Assembly (NCBI GenBank): GCA_001464165.1
Contig: LNEX01000457.1
Coordinates: 1-6,208, forward strand
Source: a bacterium Ga0077546
GTDB lineage: Bacteria > Cyanobacteriota > Vampirovibrionia > Obscuribacterales > Obscuribacteraceae
DNA length: 6,208 nucleotides
Direction of reading: 5' to 3'
Shown here: positions 1 through 5,187 of the stretch, in pieces
Layout: each line of letters begins with the position of its first letter
Position numbering within the stretch: the first letter of the stretch is position 1
Notes under the pieces: model-generated
The model's database searches: none
Seen by the model: the letters and a program-made list of their open reading frames with translations, nothing else
Told to the model about the DNA's origin: nothing
Position numbers and translations under genes: made by a program

Positions 1-548
1 AAAGCCAACACTTCAATGCGCGCTTCGGGAATGAGTCTTGCCCACTCTTCGATTTGCTCAGTAGTGTGCCCCGGTCTGGCGAAGATGAGGAAGTTCGTGA
101 GCCGGAACAACTCAGGGGAGTCGTGCCATTTGCTCAGGTGCCAGGAGTGCGTCGGCTCCAGATATTCAGAACTGAGCATCAAGAACAGTTCGGTGCCTGG
201 ACCGTATTGCTTGCTCAGGGCTCGAACGGTGTCGAGTGTGTAAGAAGGGCCGTCACGCTTGAGCTCAATGTCGCAGGCCTCGAAGAAGCAATTGCGAAAC
301 AGAGCAGCTTCAACCATCTCATGACGAACACGGGCATCGGAGACACCGGTCTTCTTGTGAGGCGGGTTGGCGCTAGTAACGAACAGCACCTTGTCGAGGT
401 GGAATGCTTCTCGGGTCATCTCAGCGCACATCAAGTGTCCCACGTGTGGAGGGTCAAACTTGCCGCCGTAGATGCCGACTCGCTGAGGCATGGTGGGTTT
501 CCACCAGCGCCAAAATTTGAGTTTGGCCAGGTTCATAGCTTGTTTCAT
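1..548 (-). CDS. nadD: Nicotinate-nucleotide adenylyltransferase, C-terminus outside window
   Basis: Cytosolic enzyme of NAD synthesis: nicotinate mononucleotide + ATP gives deamido-NAD + pyrophosphate. 182 codons are visible and the reading frame runs off the left edge. The nucleotidyltransferase signature GGKFDPPHVGH lies at residues 28-38 (both catalytic-type histidines present), followed by SANPPHKK (59-66), DGPSYTLDT (99-107) and a LxxWH-like region ending near 137. The C-terminal ISSTxxR motif expected for the family would lie outside the window. I chose ATG 548 because AAGGA sits 8 bases upstream. A second in-frame ATG at 491 (residue 20) lies nearer the usual family start but has no good SD. 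The first 19 residues are therefore an unusual Lys/Trp-rich extension (FWRWWK at 12-17). Where most NadD proteins have GxD before the LxxW segment, this one has S-S-E (126-128). The gene appears monocistronic or first in its operon. The family assignment is sure. Confidence 0.93.
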   Translation of the reverse strand, partial: MKQAMNLAKLKFWRWWKPTMPQRVGIYGGKFDPPHVGHLMCAEMTREAFHLDKVLFVTSANPPHKKTGVSDARVRHEMVEAALFRNCFFEACDIELKRDGPSYTLDTVRALSKQYGPGTELFLMLSSEYLEPTHSWHLSKWHDSPELFRLTNFLIFARPGHTTEQIEEWARLIPEARIEVLA

Positions 549-556
549 ATAGGGTG

Positions 557-561
557 TCCTT
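557..561 (-). promoter_or_regulatory. Shine-Dalgarno site of nadD
   Basis: AAGGA on the minus strand, 8 bases before ATG 548. It supports the longer nadD start over ATG 491, which is preceded only by a GGTGG/CCACC mini-hairpin. Confidence 0.7.
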
Positions 562-849
562 ATGCAACAGCATCCCCCGAAGGTCAGATACTGATGATTA
601 TTTGGCTGTTGAAAAAGAGCGTTGTAGTTCCACCACCGGCATTGCGATGGTTTAGATAAAGAGGAACCTAAAGTGTGTTGAGGTTTTGGTGTCTTTGAAT
701 CAGGAACAAGAAGAGAGTGTAAAAGCGATGATTTAATCTAAAAGTTATCAAGAGACCAAGCAAGCAACTGTATCGGTTAATTACTTAGGACAACCTAAGA
801 TCGCCACCAAATCAGCAGAATACGGGACTCTGCTTGACATTTCTAAACT

Positions 850-970
850 AAGCGTAATTTCTTTTTGTCGCCCAGATACTTAGCGCAGCTAGCGTCAGCC
901 GGCCCCGTGGGCCGAAGCGTAAGAAAAACTGCCTGAATTTCTTACGCTTTCACTGCGAGTATCGCCCAGA
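850..970. repeat. Collinear split repeat (27-base copy and 56-base interrupted copy)
   Basis: Three motifs occur twice in the same order: AAGCGTAA (850-857 and 915-922), AATTTCTT (856-863 and 936-943) and TCGCCCAGA (868-876 and 962-970). The first copy is compact, with the first two motifs overlapping by two bases. In the second copy the motifs are pushed apart by about 13 and 18 bases. Those bases form the arm of the 915-949 hairpin and a GC-containing spacer. This may be an old local duplication followed by insertion, or two related binding sites. Confidence 0.5.
900..949 (-). terminator. Tandem hairpins downstream of the small membrane gene; possible terminator
   Basis: Two adjacent perfect inverted repeats. 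CGGCCC/GGGCCG (900-905 and 909-914, loop CGT) abuts AAGCGTAAGAAA/TTTCTTACGCTT (915-926 and 938-949, 11-base loop). They lie about 50 bases past the stop of the minus-strand gene at 1001. Neither strand shows a U-tract directly after the stem, so this is not a canonical rho-independent terminator. It may instead protect a 3' end or be part of the split repeat here. Confidence 0.4.
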
Positions 971-1000
971 AGCGAAGACATGAAAATTGTAATTAACTGA

Positions 1001-1246
1001 CTATTTGGTTTGCTTGGCCTTCGCAGCTGCTGCCGCGGCTGCACGATCTTGCTGCACTTTTAGTTCTAAGCGCTTTTCTTCTCGCTCGATTTCTTCTTCG
1101 GTAGGGGCACCTGGATGAGTAGCAAATCGTTGCCCCGGCCCCAGTGGATTTTGCGCTTGTTGAGCTATTTGCGTATATTGGAAAACTTGATATCCAAGTG
1201 CCACAAAAGCAAGAACCAAGCAAGCAATAAGTATTCGAGTCTTCAT
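1001..1246 (-). CDS. Small single-pass membrane protein, Ala-rich helical tail, unknown function
   Basis: 81 residues. After MKTR there is one hydrophobic segment (residues 5-23), which suggests an uncleaved signal anchor. A Gln/Pro/Gly-rich linker follows (about 26-48). Then comes a highly charged, probably helical or coiled-coil region (49-68, rich in Glu/Arg/Lys) and a run of seven alanines (69-75) ending in KAKQTK. The positive N-terminus suggests the tail is outside the cytoplasm, which is inference. ATG 1246 is supported by GGAG five bases upstream; the stop is TAG. The gene is divergent from the MocR-type regulator, with a shared spacer of about 145 bases, so regulation by that protein is a reasonable guess because MocR proteins often control a divergent neighbour. 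I do not recognise a family. Confidence 0.72.
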   Translation of the reverse strand: MKTRILIACLVLAFVALGYQVFQYTQIAQQAQNPLGPGQRFATHPGAPTEEEIEREEKRLELKVQQDRAAAAAAAKAKQTK

Positions 1247-1273
1247 CCAAGCTCCATAAAGAAAAACGCACGG

Positions 1274-1287
1274 CTGACTCTAGTCAG
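1274..1287. promoter_or_regulatory. 14-bp palindrome in the divergent spacer; operator candidate
   Basis: CTGACT-CT-AGTCAG is a perfect inverted repeat lying 28-41 bases upstream of the small membrane gene's start, in its probable promoter or leader. Related TCAG-containing words recur toward the regulator gene (1313, 1356 and 1378). It could be an operator or a small leader hairpin. Confidence 0.4.
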
Positions 1288-1339
1288 GAGAACCGCAGAA
1301 AAGCGATTGCAATCAGCCAATTTTATCAAATAGAACGGT

Positions 1340-1362
1340 TATACTGCCGTCTCTGTCAGTAT
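1340..1362 (+). promoter_or_regulatory. Likely -10 box of the MocR-type gene, overlapped by an inverted repeat
   Basis: TATACT (1340-1345) is a good -10 match. The spaced -35 region (about 1317-1322, CCAATT) is weak, as expected of a regulated promoter. A perfect inverted repeat ATACTG (1341-1346) / CAGTAT (1357-1362), 10-base spacer, covers the -10 and the expected start of transcription. That arrangement suits repression, possibly autoregulation by the adjacent regulator. A start near 1352 would give a leader of about 40 bases to ATG 1393. Confidence 0.45.
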
Positions 1363-1392
1363 TTTTTGCCATTAAGGTCAGACAAAAAGCCC

Positions 1393-2841
1393 ATGAACAT
1401 TTTGTTCGAAGCAAATAAAAATTCGGTCGAGCCGATTTTCATTCAATTGGCCAATGCCATCGCTACGCAAATAGAAAATGGCCAATTAAAGGCAGAGAGT
1501 CGCTTGCCTTCTAGTAGAGAGCTGGCAAGCTTTCTGGGCCTCTCAAGAGACACTGTGGTCAATGCCTATCGTGAACTAAATAGACTGGCCTACATTAGCG
1601 GTGCCACAACCAAAGGCACGTTTGTTCTGCGGCGAGAAGAGAGAGAAAATCAATTGAGTCAACTGCCGAGCGACTCAAGCAGTACTAATTGCAAAAGCGG
1701 TGCCACTAAACTAGACGAGTCTAGGCTCTCACACTTAGGAAGGCAGATGCTCAATCAGTCATTTAAGCATCCTTCCACACCAAGTTTCGCCGCTCTCAAT
1801 TACGGAGCAGTGCCACGTAGCGCTCTACCAATCAGGCGTTGGCGAGAATTGATGCAGCAGCTGTGCGTGCCAGAAACCTTTCGCAAACTAGAGTATGAAC
1901 CCAACGTCTTAGGTCGATCTGAGCTGCGAAAAGCAATTGCTGCTTATCTTTTTCGCAGTAAGGGTATCGACTGCGATTGGCGTCAAATAGCAACTTTTTC
2001 TCTATCCGCTGGCATTGTCAACATGCTATTCAAGTTGCTACTAGAGCCAGGAGATGTCATTGCAATAGAAGATCCGGGCTACGGTGCGGTTAAAAACATC
2101 GCTAAAAGTCATGGTCTTAAGCTGCTGCCAGTGCCAGTAGACGATCAAGGTCTAAGTGTTGCAGACCTAAAACAGTGCCAAGAGCGAATAAAGATGGTTT
2201 ATGTCACACCTTGTCACCACGACCCGCTAGGAATAACCATGTCACTGTCTCGCAGGCAAGAGCTGCTCGCCTGGGCGAACGACAACAATACTTGGATTAT
2301 TGAAGATGACTATGACAGCACTTTCACATACGCAGAGACGAATGTAATTTACAGTTCGACCTTTTGGCAGCTTCTCTATCCGCTTGCCACCATCGGCTAT
2401 ACCGTAGTGCCAAAGAACTTAATACCATTATTCTCTGCCGCCAAAGACTTACAAACAGAGGGCATTGCCGATTTCACAGTACAATTAACACTGACAAAAA
2501 TGCTTGAGCAAGGTCACCTAGAAAAACACATACGCAAAATACAAAAGTCATTTACAAAAAAAAGAATTGCTCTTATCTACGAACTAAAGCAACAATTGGG
2601 CTCACAAATAGAGATTCGCAACGATAGCGCTGGCAACTATTTTGTTGTTTATTTGCGAAACTGGCCCCGGATAAAGATTGAAGTGGCGGCACTGCAAGCC
2701 AATCTGCCATTACTTTCAACAGCGACATACTATTTGCAAGAAGCTAAAGCAGACGAATATTTGATCAATTTTTCAATGCTCAGTGAAGAAGAAATTGCCA
2801 ACATAGTTTCTGTTTTTGCCAGCGCCCTCAATCAAGCTTGA
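1393..2841 (+). CDS. MocR/GntR-type regulator with a degenerate aminotransferase domain lacking the PLP lysine
   Basis: 482 residues, normal MocR length. Residues about 10-80 form the GntR winged helix-turn-helix (LPSSRELASFLGLSRDTV, then a wing ending KGTFV). A polar linker follows (about 83-115), then a fold-type I aminotransferase-like domain to the end. Family landmarks kept are YEPNVLGRSELRKAIAAYL, EDPGYGA, YVTPCHHDPLG (270-280), EDDYDSTF (304-311) and EQGHLEKHIRK. The usual TFSKtLaPgLRlGY aligns without gaps to residues 323-336 but reads Q326 for the Schiff-base lysine and T333 for the arginine (GabR K312 and R319). About 12 residues are missing between EDDYD and this motif. Covalent PLP binding is thus not expected. 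DNA binding looks intact, and the long unbroken frame argues for function. ATG 1393 is preferred: AAGG at 1374-1377 is a weakly placed SD, while an upstream TTG (1366) has none. Probably controls itself and the divergent gene (inference). Confidence 0.9.
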   Translation: MNILFEANKNSVEPIFIQLANAIATQIENGQLKAESRLPSSRELASFLGLSRDTVVNAYRELNRLAYISGATTKGTFVLRREERENQLSQLPSDSSSTNCKSGATKLDESRLSHLGRQMLNQSFKHPSTPSFAALNYGAVPRSALPIRRWRELMQQLCVPETFRKLEYEPNVLGRSELRKAIAAYLFRSKGIDCDWRQIATFSLSAGIVNMLFKLLLEPGDVIAIEDPGYGAVKNIAKSHGLKLLPVPVDDQGLSVADLKQCQERIKMVYVTPCHHDPLGITMSLSRRQELLAWANDNNTWIIEDDYDSTFTYAETNVIYSSTFWQLLYPLATIGYTVVPKNLIPLFSAAKDLQTEGIADFTVQLTLTKMLEQGHLEKHIRKIQKSFTKKRIALIYELKQQLGSQIEIRNDSAGNYFVVYLRNWPRIKIEVAALQANLPLLSTATYYLQEAKADEYLINFSMLSEEEIANIVSVFASALNQA

Positions 2842-2842
2842 C

Positions 2843-2924
2843 GGCATACCAACAGTGGCCCACGAGAGGCATACCAAAGAGCGCTATGCCATACCAATAC
2901 CTAATTCCAAAGCCATACCAATAC
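2843..2924. repeat. Four CATACCAA repeats spaced 20-25 bases
   Basis: The core CATACCAA occurs at 2845-2852, 2870-2877, 2890-2897 and 2914-2921. The first two copies read GGCATACCAA. The last two are identical over 13 bases, GCCATACCAATAC (2888-2900 and 2912-2924), making a 24-base unit. Spacings of 25, 20 and 24 put the copies on roughly the same face of the helix. They start two bases after the regulator's stop codon, upstream of the four-gene cassette. They may be regulator binding sites or a small tandem expansion. Units are too short and irregular for CRISPR. Confidence 0.6.
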
Positions 2925-3008
2925 AATCGCAGCTAGCTCAATCACAATAATATCAGCTAATACAGCACTCTCCACTCGACAACTATTTTGATCTAGCCTA
3001 TTTCTTGT

Positions 3009-3039
3009 GTTGAGATTAGTTTATCCGCCCTATCTCAAC
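3009..3039. promoter_or_regulatory. Inverted repeat GTTGAGAT/ATCTCAAC upstream of the cassette
   Basis: Perfect 8-bp arms (3009-3016 and 3032-3039), extendable by CTA/TAG with one bulged T. It overlaps a possible -35 (TTGAGA, 3010-3015), but no convincing -10 is found at the right distance. There is no U-tract after it, so it is a weak terminator candidate for the regulator gene. An operator for the cassette promoter is an equal possibility. Confidence 0.4.
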
Positions 3040-3072
3040 CAACAGAAAACACTTAAGCAAATACGAACCCAG

Positions 3073-3140
3073 CGAAAGAATACCTAGAACTTAGTTTCTC
3101 CCGAAAGACTTATGGTCTTGTAGCGAGAAGTATTCTTTCG
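3073..3140 (+). promoter_or_regulatory. Structured leader hairpin upstream of the four-gene cassette
   Basis: Outer stem: perfect 11 bp, CGAAAGAATAC (3073-3083) with GTATTCTTTCG (3130-3140). Middle stem: TTCTC/GAGAA (3096-3100 and 3125-3129). Top stem: AAGAC/GTCTT (3105-3109 and 3115-3119, loop TTATG). A 12-base bulge sits on the 5' side. No U-tract follows, so it is not a terminator. Bases 3112-3119 (ATGGTCTT) are exactly complementary to 3184-3191, which covers the first two bases of the next gene's start codon, so the top stem competes with a start-blocking pairing. This suggests a cis-acting translational switch. I do not recognise a known riboswitch class. Confidence 0.5.
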
Positions 3141-3175
3141 ATGGCTTCCGAGAAGCAAAACTAGAAGCACAAGCG

Positions 3176-3189
3176 AAAGGTCTAAGACC
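3176..3189 (+). promoter_or_regulatory. SD of the first cassette gene inside a mini-hairpin
   Basis: AAAGG (3176-3180) lies 9 bases before ATG 3190. Its GG is part of GGTC-TAA-GACC (3179-3189), a 4-bp hairpin that ends directly at the start codon and could partly mask the SD. Confidence 0.55.
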
Positions 3190-3522
3190 ATGTCCGCAGA
3201 CAACGGTATCTACATTCTCAAAACTCTTTCTCAATCTGGCCGCGGCTCAGAATATCGCATCGGCTACGCCGCAGCAATCGACAACATCACCCAGCTGGAT
3301 CGCCACGAAGCTGATAAATGCACCCGCCAAATCTTCGGCCAAAGTATGGTGCTGAACACCTACAAAGGCGCTCTCTCTGTGGCAAAAGGCATTCACTACG
3401 ACTTGGTAAAGAGCGGCCTCTACATCGAATACGGCGTAGCGCTGATAGAACTGGGCAAACCTTTTCCTTTGAGCCGCCGCTCTCGCCGGCGCCTGAAGGC
3501 AGGCCAACACAACGCAAAGTAG
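3190..3522 (+). CDS. Small phage-type hypothetical protein beginning MSADNGIYIL
   Basis: 110 residues, soluble, no membrane segment. The N-terminus MSADNGIYILKT followed by EYRIGYAAAIDNI (21-33) resembles a recurrent uncharacterised protein type in phages and bacterial genomes (start MSADNG(I/V)YIL, then EYRV..AQAIENI); this is from memory. The middle is mixed alpha/beta. The C-terminus carries an Arg-rich stretch (RRSRRRLK, about 96-103), which could contact nucleic acid. It is first in a tight plus-strand series: the next gene starts 12 bases after its TAG stop. The structured leader and masked SD upstream suggest translational control of the whole cassette. Function unknown. Confidence 0.72.
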   Translation: MSADNGIYILKTLSQSGRGSEYRIGYAAAIDNITQLDRHEADKCTRQIFGQSMVLNTYKGALSVAKGIHYDLVKSGLYIEYGVALIELGKPFPLSRRSRRRLKAGQHNAK

Positions 3523-3534
3523 AAGTGAGGCATC

Positions 3535-4071
3535 ATGTACACGATTACCACATCAATCTTGGCTTCATGCCTTGCCTTGCTGCTCTTCTGCATTTTCGGA
3601 TTAGCAGACTCAGAGATTCTCGACATTCTCGTTTTCTGGGACCTGATCTTCGTGCCCTTCGTTGTGGCAGCAGCATTAGGCTTGATGATTGGCTTTGCCA
3701 TCGCCAAGGTGTTAGGCCGAGCGATGCCATTTGTCGCCGAAGTGACTGAGACTTTTCAGCTCTCTTTCAGCCGCGGCGACAACCTTGGTGACGATTACTA
3801 TTGCGTCACCTCCGACTTGGCTAGCGGCAAAAATGCCTTTCATGTCTACGCCGTCAGCGACAACAATCTCAGGCTGGTGAAATCACTTTGGGAAAATGAC
3901 ACGACAATCGTCGTCGAAGACGAAACCTTGAGCGACGCTGGCATCTGGAAAAAGACCAGAATGGTTCCAGACAAGTCCTCACCTCTCTACCGCTGGGCCT
4001 TGGCTCAACCGAAAGACTGGGGCAACGAGCTACACCTGCCACCAGAACTGAGTAGGGAAACAGAGCCATGA
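3535..4071 (+). CDS. Two-helix membrane protein with C-terminal soluble domain, intact paralog
   Basis: 178 residues. Two hydrophobic segments (about 4-24 and 30-60) are followed by a soluble domain of about 110 residues. The soluble part contains VEDETL (127-132), GIW (136-138), RWAL (153-156) and NELHLPP (164-170). The same landmarks occur at almost identical positions in the downstream copy at 4308-4865, so the two are paralogs from a tandem duplication. A short cytoplasmic N-terminus and a hairpin of two helices would place the soluble domain in the cytoplasm (inference). GAGG lies 4 bases before ATG 3535. The stop overlaps the next start (ATGA), showing translational coupling. I do not recognise the family; no catalytic motif is evident. 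Confidence 0.75.
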   Translation: MYTITTSILASCLALLLFCIFGLADSEILDILVFWDLIFVPFVVAAALGLMIGFAIAKVLGRAMPFVAEVTETFQLSFSRGDNLGDDYYCVTSDLASGKNAFHVYAVSDNNLRLVKSLWENDTTIVVEDETLSDAGIWKKTRMVPDKSSPLYRWALAQPKDWGNELHLPPELSRETEP

Positions 4072-4292
4072 CACCACCCAGAGCCTCAATCACAGTTCTC
4101 TCCATCGCTCTCTCATTCTTCCTCTCTTACATCATTTGCCTCGCCCGGGGCCTGCCAGCCAACTATGCACTGTTAGGAGGAGAAGCATCAGCAGCACTGA
4201 CTTGCTTTGGCATTCTCTTACTAATTTGGGCGCCATGGAATAGACCCAAATCTTCCTACCGCCGAAAGAAAAGCAACAAGCTCCAAAACTAG
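4068..4292 (+). CDS. Very small two-helix membrane protein, unknown function
   Basis: 74 residues: hydrophobic segments at about 8-26 and 33-56, then a strongly basic tail (58-74, RRKK within it), which by the positive-inside rule is cytoplasmic. AGGGA lies 9 bases before the ATG, and the gene overlaps the preceding one by four bases (ATGA). The next start follows 15 bases after its TAG stop. Placed between two paralogous membrane proteins, it may be a partner subunit, or a remnant of the two-helix part of a third copy. No family is recognised. Confidence 0.65.
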   Translation: MTPPRASITVLSIALSFFLSYIICLARGLPANYALLGGEASAALTCFGILLLIWAPWNRPKSSYRRKKSNKLQN

Positions 4293-4307
4293 AAAAGGAC
4301 CACTCAG

Positions 4308-4865
4308 ATGTATTCCATCTTCACTGCTGTGACGCTAACATAGCTCACCTTGCTCTTGGTCTTCTTCGGACCAAATCACGTTGAGCTCTCGCCCTTCATC
4401 AACCCGCCCAACTTTATTACCATCTGCGCAATAGCGACCACGGCAATCAGCGTTGCCATCGGTTTCGAGGTTGCCACCTTTCTCGGTGACAAGATCAGAC
4501 GAACCAGAGTAACAACGCAAAGTCGCAAGCTAACAGCTCTGCGCAATGCTGACGGCAGCAAAAGCAAGCTCTTCGTCGCCGTCGACCCGGACTTGAACGA
4601 AAGCCTGTATCACATTTGCTGCAAAAATGACGACGACAGCCTGGAGCACATCTCCTTCGATTGCTATCAGGCCACCCTGATCAGCGAAGACGCTTCACTG
4701 ACAGAAGACGGTATCTGGACAACTACTCACATGCAGCCAGATGCTTCAGATCGTCGCTTTCGTTGGGCACTGGCAGGCAACACTGACTTGCGCAACGAAC
4801 TGCGGGTACCGCCTGGAACTCTTGGTACGAGCTTCTTGACTGCTCCACCAATGCAAAATTCATAG
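4308..4865 (+). pseudogene. Second paralog of the two-helix/soluble protein, interrupted by TAG at codon 12
   Basis: From ATG 4308 (AAGGA 8 bases upstream) the frame reads MYSIFTAVTLT, then TAG (4341-4343), then continues open for 173 codons to a TAG at 4863. The intact copy begins MYTITTSILAS, so this ATG is clearly the ancestral start. Downstream landmarks SEDASL (126-131), GIW (135-137), RWAL (152-155) and NELRVPP (163-169) match the intact copy with an offset of one residue. The stop falls in the first membrane segment. The rest of the frame is undamaged. This suggests a recent nonsense mutation, restart at TTG 4350 or 4356 giving a protein with a shortened first helix, or suppression of the amber codon. 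TAG ends five other genes in the window, so general recoding is unlikely. Confidence 0.7.
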
Positions 4866-4874
4866 TTCACGACA

Positions 4875-4897
4875 GAGGGTTCAAGCGAGGGTTCAAG
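4875..4897. repeat. Tandem direct repeat GAGGGTTCAAG
   Basis: GAGGGTTCAAG occurs at 4875-4885 and again at 4887-4897, a 12-base period. It starts ten bases past the stop of the broken paralog and looks like a slippage duplication. Confidence 0.6.
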
Positions 4898-4940
4898 AAA
4901 ATATCAATGCTGATCATCGCTCCAGCCCTTTGCCTCTAGG

Positions 4941-4974
4941 TTGCTTCCAGTAGCTCCGAAGCTACTGGAAGCAA
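4941..4974 (+). terminator. Perfect 15-bp hairpin closing the cassette
   Basis: TTGCTTCCAGTAGCT (4941-4955) pairs with 4960-4974 across loop CCGA. It is followed by only TTT, so termination is likely but not textbook. It lies 75 bases after the last cassette stop. Read on the minus strand it is not T-tailed. Confidence 0.55.
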
Positions 4975-5109
4975 TTTCAGCGTGGACTGTATCAATCTGG
5001 GCCGCCCTCATATCATCTTTTTTGCATCCAGAACTATTAATCTATATAGTTGAACCCATTTGTTTTTTTGATGTTCGAAGACACTAAAAACAAAACGTTT
5101 AAGAGAAAC

Positions 5110-5156
5110 AAAAAACAGCTCGTGGACGGCCTGCGCCAGGCAGACAATCCACGAGC
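5110..5156 (-). terminator. Nested rho-independent terminator of the GMC-hydrolase gene
   Basis: Outer stem GCTCGTGGA/TCCACGAGC (5118-5126 and 5148-5156, perfect 9 bp) encloses an inner stem GCCTG/CAGGC (5129-5133 and 5137-5141, loop CGC). In minus-strand order a T-rich tract follows (six T at 5115-5110). It starts about 30 bases after the TAG at 5188. Confidence 0.88.
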
Positions 5157-5187
5157 GTGCTAACGACCTAACTAGCTTACTTCAGGC

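Larger units (their letters stand above)
549..1000. other. Gene-free, hairpin-rich spacer between nadD and the small membrane gene
   Basis: No convincing gene is seen here on either strand. Any plus-strand reading frame overlapping nadD is its antisense shadow. The minus-strand part next to nadD must hold the nadD promoter, but no clear -35/-10 pair stands out. On the plus strand a perfect TTGACA occurs at 834-839, but the best -10 (TAATTT, 855-860) is poor and only 15 bases away. Small hairpins are at 784-799 (CTTAGG/CCTAAG, loop ACAA) and 814-834 (AGCAGA/TCTGCT, 9-base loop), with stronger ones at 900-949. The stretch could encode an unrecognised small RNA, but I could not match it to RNase P, tmRNA, 6S or SRP RNA. 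Confidence 0.6.
4866..5187. other. Convergent spacer between the cassette and the GMC-hydrolase gene
   Basis: No gene is visible. It holds a tandem 12-base duplication (4875-4897), a perfect 15-bp hairpin (4941-4974), a weak inverted repeat AACTAT/ATAGTT (5032-5037 and 5046-5051), a T7 run (5063-5069) and the terminator of the minus-strand gene (5110-5156). The AT-rich centre separates two convergent transcription units. Confidence 0.65.

Noticed and set aside
54..659. A long plus-strand reading frame opposite nadD
   Set aside because: It is antisense to a clear NadD coding frame, and its translation has no recognisable features.
834..860. Sigma-70 promoter with TTGACA on the plus strand
   Set aside because: The -10 candidate TAATTT matches only three of six bases at a 15-base spacing, and no gene follows.
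1218..1234. Lipobox (LIAC, residues 6-9) in the small membrane protein
   Set aside because: The hydrophobic stretch before the Cys is only about four residues and continues after it, so a signal anchor fits better than a lipoprotein signal.
1366..1392. TTG 1366 as start of the MocR-type gene
   Set aside because: No SD upstream, and the added nine residues are not part of the GntR domain; ATG 1393 fits the family start better.
2843..2924. CRISPR array
   Set aside because: Repeat cores are 8-13 bases with irregular 20-25 base periods, and there are no cas genes.
4341..4343. Genome-wide recoding of TAG as a sense codon
   Set aside because: TAG terminates the genes ending at 1001, 3522, 4292, 4865 and 5188, so general reassignment is unlikely.
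4875..4897. GGGTTCAAG as a tRNA T-arm or phage attachment-site remnant
   Set aside because: No acceptor, D or anticodon arms are found around it; the tandem 12-base period points to simple duplication.
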